A DNA stretch of 64,000 bases from Croceicoccus sp. (GCA_002694745.1 NZMY01000034.1:62001-126000), one strand, 5' to 3'. Positions 26,281 through 35,188 are shown, counted from the first letter of the stretch. Numbers and translations are program-made. The notes: generated by a model not told the origin, from the letters alone.

Positions 26281-27399
26281 TTGTCTGTGTTGGTCGTTGC
26301 CGGAACACGTCCGGAATTCATAAAACTCGTGCCTGTCATGCAGGCATTGGCGCGCCATGGCGGGCCGACCGCGCGTTTTTGCCATACCGGCCAGCACGAG
26401 GATCTGGGGCAGGGCATGCTCGACGCGGCGGGTATCGTGCCCGATGAGCGGCTGCTGCGGCCTGCCGCTTCGGATGTCGGCGCCTTACTGGCAGGTTTGA
26501 CGACCGCCATCGGCGCAGCGCTCGACCGTCAGCGCCCGCAGGCTGTGGTGGTGCAGGGTGACACGGCAAGCGCGATGGCGGGCGCGATGGCGGCGTTTCA
26601 TCGCCAGATCCCGGTCGCCCATGTCGAAGCGGGTCTTCGCTCGGGCGATATCACGCGCCCTTGGCCCGAAGAAGGCTATCGCCGGATGATCGCGCGCCTT
26701 GCCCACTGGCATTTCGCGCCGACCGCCGCCGCGGCAAACGCTCTTGTCGCCGAGGGTGTGCCGGCCGACAGCGTCGAAACGGTGGGCAATACCGTGATCG
26801 ATGCGCTTTACTGGGCCTTGTCCTGTCTCGACCGCGACGAAAGGCTTTCGCACGAAGCGCTCCCCCTTGTCGAACGCGCGTCAAAGCGTCCCATCGTGCT
26901 TGCGACCGTGCATCGGCGCGAAACCGGCGCGGATGAGCTTGCCGCGATTGCGGAAGGTTTCAGGGCCCTGGTCGCGCGCGAAAAGGTGGAACTGATCGTC
27001 CCGCTGCATCCACGCGCGGAAAACGCGGTGCTGCGCGATCTCCTGGCTCGCTTACCGCGGGTCCAGATTGTCGAGCCGCTGAACTATTTCGCTTTCGTTC
27101 GCCTGATGCGCGAAAGCAGGCTGATCATATCGGACAGCGGCGGAATACAAGAGGAAGCGACAGCAATGGGGCGGCCTCTGCTGGTGCTTCGCCGCGAAAC
27201 CGAACGGCCCGAAGCCGTGGAATCGGGTGCCGCGCGGCTCGTCGGTTCCGATCCCGAACTGCTGCTGGCCGAGGCACAGCATGCGCTGGCCGCGCCCATG
27301 CCACTGCCTAGCCGGGTGTTCGGCGATGGCATGGCGTCTGAACGGATTGCGGCAAGGCTGGGCCTCGACCTGCTCACCGCCCGAATGCGCGCGGCCTAA
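26281..27399 (+). CDS. wecB: UDP-N-acetylglucosamine 2-epimerase (non-hydrolysing)
   Basis: A 372-residue epimerase converting UDP-GlcNAc to UDP-ManNAc for surface polysaccharide. Landmarks are LVVAGTRPEFIKLVPV, HVEAGLRSGD, GNTVIDAL, TVHRRE and SDSGGIQEEATAMGRP. The start is a TTG at 26281 with a GGGGGG run seven bases upstream; no ATG fits. No other polysaccharide genes are nearby, so it is a lone gene. A TTGACA at 26223 followed after 17 bp by GGAAAT, and an imperfect inverted repeat (26233-26256), may form its promoter. Confidence 0.93.
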   Translation: MSVLVVAGTRPEFIKLVPVMQALARHGGPTARFCHTGQHEDLGQGMLDAAGIVPDERLLRPAASDVGALLAGLTTAIGAALDRQRPQAVVVQGDTASAMAGAMAAFHRQIPVAHVEAGLRSGDITRPWPEEGYRRMIARLAHWHFAPTAAAANALVAEGVPADSVETVGNTVIDALYWALSCLDRDERLSHEALPLVERASKRPIVLATVHRRETGADELAAIAEGFRALVAREKVELIVPLHPRAENAVLRDLLARLPRVQIVEPLNYFAFVRLMRESRLIISDSGGIQEEATAMGRPLLVLRRETERPEAVESGAARLVGSDPELLLAEAQHALAAPMPLPSRVFGDGMASERIAARLGLDLLTARMRAA

Positions 27400-28991
27400 T
27401 CCCTGATCATGGCCTGCAGCGCGTCGATCCGGTCCGCTTCATGCGCGGGCTTGTCGCGCCTTATGCGGTGAATGCGGGGAAAGCGCATCGCAAGGCCCGA
27501 CTTGTGCCGCTTGCTGGCGTGAACCGAATCGAATGCGACTTCCAGCACCAGCGACTTGTCGGTTTCGCGCACTGGGCCGAACCGCTTGACCGTGTTCTGC
27601 CGGACGTGACGATCAAGCCATTTCAACTCCTCGTCCGTAAAACCGAAATAGGCTTTTCCGACCGGCAGCAGTTCCGCGCCGCGATCCGGATCGCCGTCCC
27701 AGCAGCCGAACGTGAAATCGGAGTAAAAACTCGACCTCTTGCCGCTGCCGCGCTGGGCATACATCAGGACACAGTCTATCAGCAGCGGGTCGCGCTTCCA
27801 CTTGTACCACAGGCCCGACCGGCGGCCCGCCACATACGGCGAATCGCGTTTCTTGAGCATGATCCCCTCGATAGCGGAATCGCGGGCCTTCTCACGCATT
27901 TGCGATAATGTAGTGAAATCCTCTGCTTGGATGACGGATGACAGATCAAATCTATCATCGTCGAGCCGATTCATGAGAGATTCGAGCGCAGCCCTTCTTT
28001 CGCGCCATTCTCGTTCGCGCAGATCCTCACTATCGGCCAGCAACACGTCGTAAAGGCGAACGAAAGCGGGATAGTCCCGCATCATCTTTTTCGACACGGT
28101 CTTGCGCCCCAATCGCTGCTGCAACGCATTGAAGCTGGCCGCACCGCCTTCTTCCCCGCCCTGATGACTGCCACGCACCAGCAATTCGCCGTCCAGCACC
28201 GCAGGGAAGGGAAGGGCATCTGCGATTTCGGGGAAACTGTCTGAAATATCGTCGCCAGAGCGCGAATAGACGCGGGTTTTCCCGGCCGTATGGACGATCT
28301 GGACTCGGATGCCGTCCCATTTCCACTCCGCTGCATAATCGGCGAGGTCGACTTCGCGCTCTTCGAGTGGATGCGCCAGCATGAACGGTCGGAACAGCGG
28401 GACGAGATCGAGGCGCGGCGGATCTGCGCCCTTCGCGGCCCAGTCGAACAAAGGCTCGTAGGGCGCGTCGACGCCGTGCCAGTATTCCTCGACATCCTCG
28501 ACATTGACGTCGAAGGCCTGCGCGAAGGCGGTCTTCGCAAGCCGCGCGGACACCCCAATCCGCATTGCGCCCGTCGCCAGCTTGATCAGCGCATAGCGTC
28601 CGTTCGCTTCAAGCCGGTCGAGCAGCCGCGGCAGTTCCACCGCCACATTGGCCCGCGTCATGCCGCGCAGCAGCGCCACTGTCTCGTCCAGCGAGGGCGC
28701 GGGCGGCTGCTCGCCCAGCGGTTCGGGCCACAGCAGGCTGGCGGTTTCGGCGGTATCGCCGACATAATCGCGCGACAAAGTATAAAGCACCGGGTCGACG
28801 CGTTCGGTGAGCAGGTTGCGGATGATGCTGGACTTGACCGCCGGAAAGTCGAGCTCGCCCGTCAGCGCCGCCAAGGCCCAGCCGCGATCCGGATCGGGCG
28901 TGGCGCGCAGGTAATCGGCGATCAGCTCCAGCTTGCGATTACGCGAATTGGTATAGGTCAGCCGGTCGAGGAGGGCTGCGAAGGCCTGCAT
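27396..28991 (-). CDS. ATP-dependent DNA ligase (ligase-associated damage-response type)
   Basis: A 531-residue DNA ligase. The N-terminal DNA-binding region runs from MQAFAALLDRLTYTNSRNRK. The nucleotidyltransferase active-site lysine is K224 in AEWKWDGIRVQ, followed by YSRSGDDIS, LDGELLV, EGIMLKKRDSPY and LWYKWKRDPL (motifs III-V). The family (TIGR04120-type, 'cisplatin damage response ligase') is normally encoded with an MBL-fold exonuclease, an Lhr-like helicase and a PdeM phosphoesterase. Here the exonuclease is upstream with a 12-bp gap; the other two partners are not in the window. Its end overlaps wecB by a few bases. Confidence 0.93.
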   Translation of the reverse strand: MQAFAALLDRLTYTNSRNRKLELIADYLRATPDPDRGWALAALTGELDFPAVKSSIIRNLLTERVDPVLYTLSRDYVGDTAETASLLWPEPLGEQPPAPSLDETVALLRGMTRANVAVELPRLLDRLEANGRYALIKLATGAMRIGVSARLAKTAFAQAFDVNVEDVEEYWHGVDAPYEPLFDWAAKGADPPRLDLVPLFRPFMLAHPLEEREVDLADYAAEWKWDGIRVQIVHTAGKTRVYSRSGDDISDSFPEIADALPFPAVLDGELLVRGSHQGGEEGGAASFNALQQRLGRKTVSKKMMRDYPAFVRLYDVLLADSEDLREREWRERRAALESLMNRLDDDRFDLSSVIQAEDFTTLSQMREKARDSAIEGIMLKKRDSPYVAGRRSGLWYKWKRDPLLIDCVLMYAQRGSGKRSSFYSDFTFGCWDGDPDRGAELLPVGKAYFGFTDEELKWLDRHVRQNTVKRFGPVRETDKSLVLEVAFDSVHASKRHKSGLAMRFPRIHRIRRDKPAHEADRIDALQAMIRD

Positions 28992-29003
28992 CAGTCGTCC
29001 CCC

Positions 29004-30005
29004 CTAATCATCTTCGTCCTCATAGCCGACAAGCGCCAGTGCTCGGGCACGCCGCTGATGCAACTGGCACCAGCGCAGCAGCGCCTCCTCGCGCCCATGG
29101 GTGATCCAGCTTTCCTGCGGGTCGACTTCCTGGATCGTGGCGGTCAGCTCGTCCCAGTCGGCATGGTCCGAGATGATCAGCGGCAGTTCGACATTGCGCT
29201 GGCGGGCGCGCTGGCGAACCCGCATCCAGCCCGAGGCCATCGCGGTGATCGGATCGGGCAGGCGCCGGCTCCACCGATCGTTGAGCGCGGAGGGCGGGCA
29301 GACGACAATGCGGCCGCGCATCTCGTCCTTGTTTGCGCCCGTGGCGGGGCGCAGTTCGCCCAGCGGGACGCCGTGATCTTCGTACAGCGCGCACATCTTT
29401 TCCAGCGCGCCATGCAGGTAGATCGGGTCGTGATGGCCCAGCCGCCGCAATTCGGCGATCACCCGCTGCGCCTTGCCCAGCGCATAGGCGCCCACAGCGA
29501 CGCAGCGATCGGGCGCGGCGGCAAGCGCCTCGGTCAGCTTGGCGATCTCCTCTTCGATCGGCGGGTGGCGGAAAACCGGCAGGCCGAAGGTCGCCTCGGT
29601 AATGAAGATGTCGCAGGGGACCACCTCGAAGGGCGGGCAGGTCGGGTCGGGGCGGCGCTTGTAGTCGCCGGTGACAACGACGCGTTCACCCGCATGTTCG
29701 AGCAGGATCTGCGCGCTTCCCAGCACATGGCCCGCCGGATACCAACTCGCGGTTACGCCGCAGCCGAGATCGACGGGTTTGCGCATGGGCACGCCCACGC
29801 CTTCCTCGCCGGTGTTATAGCGCAGTCCCATGATCGCCAGCGTCTCGGGCGTGGCGAACACCTCGCCATGTCCCCCGCGCGCATGATCGGCATGGCCATG
29901 GGTGATAAGCGCGCGTTCGACGGGCCTTGCCGGATCGATCCAGGCATTACAGGGCACGACGTGAATGCCGTGCGGTTCTGCGCGGATCCAGCCGAAGTCA
30001 CGCAT
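29004..30005 (-). CDS. Ligase-associated DNA damage response exonuclease (metallo-beta-lactamase fold)
   Basis: A 333-residue metal-dependent nuclease of the SNM1/CPSF-like group. The metal site is THGHADHARGG (H36, H38, D40, H41). VVTGDYKRRPDPTC holds another ligand, and ISDHADWDEL and ITHGREEAL form the beta-CASP-like end. It fits the family named for its pairing with the ATP-dependent ligase (TIGR04122-type). The two genes are 12 bp apart and should be one operon processing broken DNA ends, by inference. It is divergent from dnaQ. Confidence 0.92.
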   Translation of the reverse strand: MRDFGWIRAEPHGIHVVPCNAWIDPARPVERALITHGHADHARGGHGEVFATPETLAIMGLRYNTGEEGVGVPMRKPVDLGCGVTASWYPAGHVLGSAQILLEHAGERVVVTGDYKRRPDPTCPPFEVVPCDIFITEATFGLPVFRHPPIEEEIAKLTEALAAAPDRCVAVGAYALGKAQRVIAELRRLGHHDPIYLHGALEKMCALYEDHGVPLGELRPATGANKDEMRGRIVVCPPSALNDRWSRRLPDPITAMASGWMRVRQRARQRNVELPLIISDHADWDELTATIQEVDPQESWITHGREEALLRWCQLHQRRARALALVGYEDEDD

Positions 30006-30123
30006 GGCAATGGCGGAGGGGTGAACGAGCGAGCGGCATGGTGGTAAAATGCGCCGTCACGAAGCTTCGTTCCTCATGCCGGTTATGCTTGCCTCTCGCG
30101 CCGGTCGGGCGCATAAAATCGCC

Positions 30124-30840
30124 ATGCGCGAGATTGTCTTTGATACCGAGACGACCGGACTCGACCCGCGTAATGGCGACCGCCTTGTCGAGATCGGCTG
30201 CATCGAAATGATAAACCGCGTGGCCACGGGAAACGTGTTCCACGCCTATTTCAATCCCGACCGGTCGATGCCGGCCGAGGCAGAGGCCGTGCACGGCCTG
30301 TCGGCGACGTTTCTGTCGGACAAGCACCGCTTTCACGAGCGGGTGGACGAGCTGCTGGAATTCATCGGCGATTCGCCGCTGGTCGCGCATAATGCGGGCT
30401 TCGACTTCGGATTTCTGAATGCTGAGCTGGAATTCTGCCAGCGCACCGCGGTGTGCATGACGCGCATGGTCGATACGGTCGCGATCGCGCGGCGCAAGCA
30501 TCCCGGGGCAAAGCTGTCGCTCGACGCCCTTTGTACGCGCTATGGCATCGACCGGTCTCACCGGACCAAGCACGGCGCCTTGCTCGACGCCGAATTGCTG
30601 GCACAGCTCTATGTCGAGCTGACCGGCGGGCGGCAGATCGGGCTGGAACTGGCGGCAGAAGTAGCCGCCCCCGCGCAGCAGACCACCGCACAGCCGGTGC
30701 GGCTCGACCGGCCCTATCGCGAACCGCGCCCGCATTTTGCCAGCGATGCCGAATTGGCGGCACATTCGGCCTTTATAGCGACCTTGACCGACCCCATCTG
30801 GGATATGGGCGTCGCCGGCCCTTCGAGAAGGAGGGCATGA
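30124..30840 (+). CDS. dnaQ: DNA polymerase III epsilon subunit (3'-5' proofreading exonuclease)
   Basis: A 238-residue proofreading exonuclease. ExoI is FDTETTGLDP with the catalytic D7 and E9; ExoII is AHNAGFDFGFLNAEL; ExoIII is SHRTKHGALLDAELLAQLY. The C-terminal extension past the exonuclease domain is consistent with a true DnaQ binding the alpha subunit. Start ATG 30124 gives the usual MREIVFDTETTG opening; upstream codons read through the divergent gene's promoter. In many alphaproteobacteria dnaQ lies with coaE near maf; here it is about 30 kb away. Confidence 0.95.
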   Translation: MREIVFDTETTGLDPRNGDRLVEIGCIEMINRVATGNVFHAYFNPDRSMPAEAEAVHGLSATFLSDKHRFHERVDELLEFIGDSPLVAHNAGFDFGFLNAELEFCQRTAVCMTRMVDTVAIARRKHPGAKLSLDALCTRYGIDRSHRTKHGALLDAELLAQLYVELTGGRQIGLELAAEVAAPAQQTTAQPVRLDRPYREPRPHFASDAELAAHSAFIATLTDPIWDMGVAGPSRRRA

Positions 30841-30909
30841 GCGACGGACCCAAATGGCGGTAAGCCCCCCGCCACGATAAGGGGCGAGAATAAGACGAAG
30901 GAGTAGTCG

Positions 30910-31494
30910 ATGGATATTCGCGTTTCCGGTCACCAGGTCGAAACCGGTGCAGCCCTTCAGGAACACGCCACGGAGCGGCTTACGGGAATCGTCGACAAGT
31001 ATTTCAACAGGGCGCTTTCATCGCAGGTCACATTGGGGCGAGGGCCGCACGAAAGCTTTACCGCCGACATCGTCACCCATGTCATGCAGGGCCTGATCGT
31101 AAAGGGCCACGGCGAGGCGCAGGAAGCACATCAGGCGGTCGACAACGCGCTCAACAAGATCGAGAAGCAGCTGCGACGCTACAAGCGGCGACTGAAGGAC
31201 CGGCACGAACAGGCCGATCATGCGCTGCGCGAGGAAGTGGCGGCCTATACCGTGTTCGCCGGTTCCGAACAGGACAGCGCAAACGACGACGAAGAGGCGA
31301 GCGACGCCCCTGCCATCGTGGCAGAGACCCGCACCGACATTCCCGAAACATCCGTTTCCGATGCGGTCATGATGCTGGATCTGCGCGACACGCCTGCCCT
31401 GTTCTTCAAAAATGCTGGAACTGGGCGGCATAATATGGTCTATCGCCGATCCGACGGGACGATCGGATGGGTTGAACCGTCCGCGACCAGCTGA
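30910..31494 (+). CDS. hpf: Ribosome hibernation promoting factor HPF (long form)
   Basis: A 194-residue long HPF. The N-terminal RaiA domain opens MDIRVSGHQVETGAALQEHA and contains AHQAVDNALNKIEKQLRRYKRRLKDRH. After an acidic linker, the C-terminal dimerisation domain reads MLDLRDTPALFFKNAG and DGTIGWVEP. Long HPF dimerises 70S ribosomes into inactive 100S particles in starved cells. AAGGAG lies six bases before the ATG. The downstream 261-bp gap to ptsN carries several short hairpins. HPF followed by ptsN is a common proteobacterial arrangement. Confidence 0.95.
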   Translation: MDIRVSGHQVETGAALQEHATERLTGIVDKYFNRALSSQVTLGRGPHESFTADIVTHVMQGLIVKGHGEAQEAHQAVDNALNKIEKQLRRYKRRLKDRHEQADHALREEVAAYTVFAGSEQDSANDDEEASDAPAIVAETRTDIPETSVSDAVMMLDLRDTPALFFKNAGTGRHNMVYRRSDGTIGWVEPSATS

Positions 31495-31664
31495 TCTCGG
31501 GATGCGCCTGCATCCGGATCGGGCAATGCAACGCCCCTTGCCGCATCATTTGCATGCAGGCCTTAGCGATTTGCCAAGGCTTGTCTGCGATAAGGCGCGA
31601 GTGAGGGGCCTTGCCCGTTTGTCGGGCTCACGGCATTCGCCTGCACGGCGCGTCCCTCGCGACG

Positions 31665-31701
31665 GACCCGCCATGCGGGTCGCGGCCTGCCATTTGCAGG
31701 C
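31665..31701. repeat. Two adjacent short hairpins upstream of ptsN
   Basis: GACCCGC/GCGGGTC (31665-31681, 3-base loop) is followed at once by GCCTGC/GCAGGC (31685-31701, 5-base loop). They lie in the hpf-ptsN gap, about 55 bp before the ptsN start. The role is unknown; attenuation or mRNA stabilisation is possible. Confidence 0.5.
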
Positions 31702-31755
31702 ACCCGGAACTTGGATGGCCCCCGGCGGGGCTGCAGACATGATGATACCGAAACG

Positions 31756-32217
31756 ATGACATCGCTATTCGTACTCGATCCGGTGGCAGTTGGCCGCTGT
31801 GACGCCGAAGACAAGCAGGGCGTGCTCGAGGCGCTCGCATCCCGTTTCGCCGAGGTTTACGCGCTCGACCGCGATTCCGTGCTCGAAGCGCTCGAAGAGC
31901 GGGAAAAGCTGGGCAGCACGGGGTTCGGGCGCGGCACCGCTATTCCCCATGCCCGGATCGACGCCCTGTCGCAGCCGGTCTGCGTATTTCTGCGCCTTTC
32001 TTCACCCGTTTCTTTCGATTCCGCCGACGGCATGCCGGTGGAACTGGTGTTCGGCCTGCTCTCGCCCGAAAAGTCGGGTGCTATGCATCTCCATGCCCTC
32101 GCGGCGATAAGCCGGACGATGCGCGACGACCGTATGCGCGACCGTCTGGCGGAGGCACCGGGCGACGAAGCCGTCTACGCCCTGCTTGCCAATGTGTCCG
32201 AGCGGGATGCCGCCTGA
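31756..32217 (+). CDS. ptsN: PTS IIA-like nitrogen regulatory protein PtsN (IIA-Ntr)
   Basis: A 153-residue EIIA-Ntr protein, the phosphate-accepting end of the nitrogen PTS. The phosphorylated histidine is in FGRGTAIPHARID. The segments VCVFLRLSSPVSFDSADGMPVELVFGLL and LHALAAISRTMRD match the family. The ATG at 31756 starts the domain properly; earlier in-frame codons are possible but add non-conserved residues. It follows hpf as in many proteobacteria and overlaps the downstream thioesterase gene by 11 bp. Confidence 0.93.
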   Translation: MTSLFVLDPVAVGRCDAEDKQGVLEALASRFAEVYALDRDSVLEALEEREKLGSTGFGRGTAIPHARIDALSQPVCVFLRLSSPVSFDSADGMPVELVFGLLSPEKSGAMHLHALAAISRTMRDDRMRDRLAEAPGDEAVYALLANVSERDAA

Positions 32218-32716
32218 CTCTTCGGCCGTGACCGGGGAATCGGCTGGCGGTGCGGCGCTTCACTGGCGCGCGCTGGAGCGGCTGTATGCTTCGGCTCCGA
32301 TAAACCGGCTTTTCCGGTCGAGTCTTTCGATCGGGCGTGAGGGCGCGGCCACAATCCTGTTCGACGTGGACGACAATGTCTTTCACGCGGCAGGCGCGGC
32401 GCATGGCACGATCTATTTCAAGATGCTGGACGATGCGGCGTTCTATGCCGCTAATACGCTGATCAGCGACCGCTTCCTGCTGACCACGTCGTTCAACCTG
32501 CAGTTTCTGCGCCCGATCAGGCACGGCCGCATACGCGCCGAAGGCAAATGGATCAGCGGCCGCCGACGCGTGCTGGTCGCCGAAGCGCGCCTGCTGGACG
32601 AAGAGGACGAGGAAGTGGGCCGCGGAACGGGCACATTCATGCGGTCCCAGATCCCGCTCTCTGGACTGCCGGGATATCGCGCGGACGAATCGTCCCCGTC
32701 CGAATCGGGCGAATAA
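32207..32716 (+). CDS. PaaI-family (hotdog fold) thioesterase
   Basis: A 169-residue hotdog-fold protein: LERLYASAPINRLFRSSLSIG, AAHGTIYFKMLDDAAFYAAN (the long helix with its preceding HG) and SFNLQFLRPIRHGRIRAEGKWISG are typical of the PaaI/YiiD-like thioesterases, which hydrolyse acyl-CoA. The true substrate is unknown. Start choice is uncertain: ATG 32207 overlaps the ptsN stop by 11 bp, and ATG 32186 lies further inside ptsN. It is followed four bases later by the DUF1491 gene, so hpf-ptsN-thioesterase-DUF1491 may be one transcript. Confidence 0.82.
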   Translation: MPPDSSAVTGESAGGAALHWRALERLYASAPINRLFRSSLSIGREGAATILFDVDDNVFHAAGAAHGTIYFKMLDDAAFYAANTLISDRFLLTTSFNLQFLRPIRHGRIRAEGKWISGRRRVLVAEARLLDEEDEEVGRGTGTFMRSQIPLSGLPGYRADESSPSESGE

Positions 32717-32720
32717 GGCA

Positions 32721-33044
32721 ATGGATCATCGCTTGCCGGCGCATATCGAAGTTTCCGGCCTTGCAAGATCGGTAAACCAGGCGGGTGGCTTCGCAACAAT
32801 TCTGCACAAGGGAGAGCGAGACGCAGGGACCATTCTGATCGCCACGCGCCACCACGACGAAGCATTATGTCTTTACGAGCGGATTCCCGACTTGGAGGGA
32901 AACCGGCGCTGGACCAAAACGCGTGAAGAAATTATTGAAAAAGAACGCGAATTTTCCGAGTATCTGGAAAGACGAGCGAAGCAGGACCCCGATTGCTGGA
33001 TAATCGATCTCGAAATCGCACAGGTGGAACGCTTTATCGGTTAA
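32721..33044 (+). CDS. DUF1491 family protein
   Basis: A 107-residue soluble protein matching DUF1491: RLPAHIEVSGLARSVNQAGGF, LHKGERDAGTILIATR, LYERIPDLEG and DPDCWIIDLEIAQVERFI. The family is confined mainly to alphaproteobacteria and has no established function. Length is typical. It begins four bases after the thioesterase stop and is probably co-transcribed with it. Confidence 0.9.
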   Translation: MDHRLPAHIEVSGLARSVNQAGGFATILHKGERDAGTILIATRHHDEALCLYERIPDLEGNRRWTKTREEIIEKEREFSEYLERRAKQDPDCWIIDLEIAQVERFIG

Positions 33045-33265
33045 TTCGGAACCTTTGGGTTGACACATTCTCGCCACAAACACAGATAGCGCCCGCAACG
33101 GACGGGCGTAGGCAGTCATGCAATGCAGATCGGCATTGGATGATGAGCGCGCAGACGGGGAACGACCGGCAGGGTCTTTTCGGCAGGCCATAGCAACGCA
33201 CCTGGTGGTGCAGGCTCGCTGATACTCTGCGACAGGCGCGTTCACCGCATACGATCGACTTATTG

Positions 33266-33940
33266 ATGGGCCGTAAGGTTAAAGGCGCCAGCGCGCTGTC
33301 GCTGGCTGTCATGGCGGGCATCGCCCTCTTTGGATTCGAGGGTACCCGCGCAAATGCCGAGATGGGCAATTATGTTCCCGTCGAAGCGATCGAACAGGTG
33401 ACGCAGTCCGTCACCGAAGCGCAGGACGACAAGGACACGCCTTCGGGTTTCGTGTCGCAGCCGGTCGTCCAGACGATCCCGGAAACGCCCGAGGTGGATA
33501 GCCAGAACGCGGTGCCGATGGCATCGAATCTTGGCGATTACCTGTCGGGAATTCCGACGCCTGCGAACCTGGACAAGCAGCTGAACTGCCTGGCGGGCGC
33601 AATCTATCACGAATCCAAGGGTGAGCCGCTGGACGGTCAGCTGGCCGTTGCCCGCGTGATCGTGGCAAGGGCGGAATCGCCCCGGTTCCCGTCGAGCTAT
33701 TGCGGCGTGGTGTTTCAGCGCCACCAGTTCTCGTTCGTGCGCGGAAAGGCGATGCCCGCGATCAACAAATCGAGCCGGGCATGGCAGCGGGCGCAAAAGC
33801 TGGCGCTGATCGCCGATCAGGACGGCTGGAAAAGCGAGGCCGAAGGCGCGCTGTATTTCCACGCCAATTACGTCAAGCCGCGCTGGAGCAGCAAGATGAC
33901 GCGGCTGGCGCAGATCGATAACCACATCTTCTATCGCTGA
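33266..33940 (+). CDS. Cell wall hydrolase (SleB domain), secreted
   Basis: A 224-residue exported protein: signal peptide SALSLAVMAGIALFGFEG ending near ANAE, a low-complexity linker, then the Hydrolase_2/SleB domain LNCLAGAIYHESKGEPLDGQLAVARVIVAR with the presumed catalytic glutamate, plus SYCGVVFQRHQFSF and ALYFHANYVKP. SleB enzymes cleave the glycan strand of peptidoglycan. A TTG three bases before the ATG is possible as a start. A TTGACA at 33060, with a weak -10-like CAGATA 17 bp on, lies in the 218-bp gap upstream. Confidence 0.9.
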   Translation: MGRKVKGASALSLAVMAGIALFGFEGTRANAEMGNYVPVEAIEQVTQSVTEAQDDKDTPSGFVSQPVVQTIPETPEVDSQNAVPMASNLGDYLSGIPTPANLDKQLNCLAGAIYHESKGEPLDGQLAVARVIVARAESPRFPSSYCGVVFQRHQFSFVRGKAMPAINKSSRAWQRAQKLALIADQDGWKSEAEGALYFHANYVKPRWSSKMTRLAQIDNHIFYR

Positions 33941-34006
33941 TCGCGCCTAAGGCGCGTTCACGTTTCCCCCCGCACCGGCCCGTCCCCCCCACAGGGCCGG
34001 ATGCGT

Positions 34007-34051
34007 AAAGGGCCGCTGGCCAATCCCCCCGAATATGGCCGGCGGCCCTTT
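34007..34051. terminator. Bidirectional terminator between the SleB and exonuclease III genes
   Basis: Perfect 10-bp arms AAAGGGCCGC (34007-34016) and GCGGCCCTTT (34042-34051), with further GC pairing inside, lie between two convergent genes. T-runs of three follow each arm, so it could stop both transcripts. Confidence 0.7.
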
Positions 34052-34069
34052 CTCGTTCTTGTTGAAACT

Positions 34070-34846
34070 TCAGTCGCGCAGTTCGACCCAGACCGGCGCA
34101 TGGTCGCTGGCCTTTTCGCGGCCGCGATAGGCCTTGTCGACGCCGCTGGCGACCAGCCGGTCGGCCAACTCGGGCGAAAGCAATGCGTGGTCGATGCGGA
34201 AACCATGGTCGCGCTGCCATGCGCCTGCCTGGTAATCCCAGAACGTCCAGATGCCGCCGCGCGGATGGTGCAGGTCGATCGCGTCGGTCCAGCCGTCGCC
34301 GATCAGGCGAAAATACGCATCGCGCGATTCCGGCTGCATCAGCGCATCGCTGGCCATGGCCTTGGGGGACCAGACGTCCTTGTCTTCGGGAATCACATTG
34401 TAATCGCCGATCACGACAGTCGGGATCTCCGCCGCCCGCAGTTCCGCCATGCGGCTGCGCAAGCGCTTCATCCATGCCAGCTTGTAGTCGAACTTGGGGC
34501 CAGGAACCGGATTGCCGTTGGGCAGATAGATGCACACCACGCGCACGCCACTGAAATCGGCTTCCAGATAGCGTGAATGCGTATCCTCGTCGTCACCGGG
34601 CAGGCCGCGCAGCACCTCGGTCGCGGGCTGGTCGCCGCGCGACAGGATGGCGACGCCGTTGAACCCCTTCTGCCCGTGCCAGATCGGCGTATAGCCGGTG
34701 CCCTCGAACTCATGCGCCGGGAAAGTCTCGTCGCTGGATTTGATTTCCTGCAGGCAGGCGACGTCAGGCTGCGTTTCTTCCAGCCATTCCAGAAGGCGGG
34801 GCAGGCGCGCCTTCACCCCGTTGATGTTGAAGCTGGCAATCCGCAT
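34070..34846 (-). CDS. xthA: Exodeoxyribonuclease III
   Basis: A 258-residue AP endonuclease/3'-5' exonuclease. Catalytic segments: SFNINGVKARL, CLQEIKS, GYDYNVIPEDKDVW-like IGDYNVIPEDKDVW, and SDHAPVWVEL at the end. It cuts abasic sites and removes blocked 3' ends in base-excision repair. Start ATG 34846 with MRIASFNINGVK is the family's standard opening. It lies downstream of the A-type carrier gene by nine bases on the same strand and converges on the SleB gene across a strong inverted repeat. Confidence 0.96.
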   Translation of the reverse strand: MRIASFNINGVKARLPRLLEWLEETQPDVACLQEIKSSDETFPAHEFEGTGYTPIWHGQKGFNGVAILSRGDQPATEVLRGLPGDDEDTHSRYLEADFSGVRVVCIYLPNGNPVPGPKFDYKLAWMKRLRSRMAELRAAEIPTVVIGDYNVIPEDKDVWSPKAMASDALMQPESRDAYFRLIGDGWTDAIDLHHPRGGIWTFWDYQAGAWQRDHGFRIDHALLSPELADRLVASGVDKAYRGREKASDHAPVWVELRD

Positions 34847-34855
34847 GCGCCGCTA

Positions 34856-35188
34856 TCAAACGGCGAAGCTGGAGCCGCAGCCGCATCCCGCCGCGGCATT
34901 CGGATTTTCGACCTTGAATGCCGAACCGCCCAGCGATTCCACGTAATCGACAATGCTGCCGCGCACGAGATCGAGGCTGACCTCGTCCACCGCCAGCGTC
35001 ACGCCATCGGTTTCGGCGGTGACGTCGTCGGCCTCGACCGCGTCGGTCAGGCCAAAGCGATATTGAAAGCCCGAACAGCCGCCCCCTTCGACGGCCAGGC
35101 GCAATATGGCAGGCTTGCCCTGCTTGCTGGCGATCAGGGCCACGCGTCTTGCGGCATCGGGGCTGAGGCGGATCGGCTGAATGTCCAT
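34856..35188 (-). CDS. erpA: A-type iron-sulfur carrier (ErpA/IscA family)
   Basis: A 110-residue Fe-S assembly protein. It has the A-type pattern LAVEGGGCSGFQYRFGL and the C-terminal NPNAAAGCGCGSSF, giving the three conserved cysteines (CSG and CGCG). These proteins carry [4Fe-4S] clusters from the Suf or Isc scaffold to target enzymes. Which A-type subfamily it belongs to (ErpA, IscA or SufA) cannot be fixed by motif alone; the symbol is tentative. It is immediately upstream of xthA and about 25 kb from the suf operon. Confidence 0.9.
   Translation of the reverse strand: MDIQPIRLSPDAARRVALIASKQGKPAILRLAVEGGGCSGFQYRFGLTDAVEADDVTAETDGVTLAVDEVSLDLVRGSIVDYVESLGGSAFKVENPNAAAGCGCGSSFAV

Noticed and set aside
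28290-30047. Long plus-strand open frame (585 codons) across the ligase and exonuclease genes
   Set aside because: Opposite-strand shadow of two clearly recognised genes; no domain and no ribosome site.
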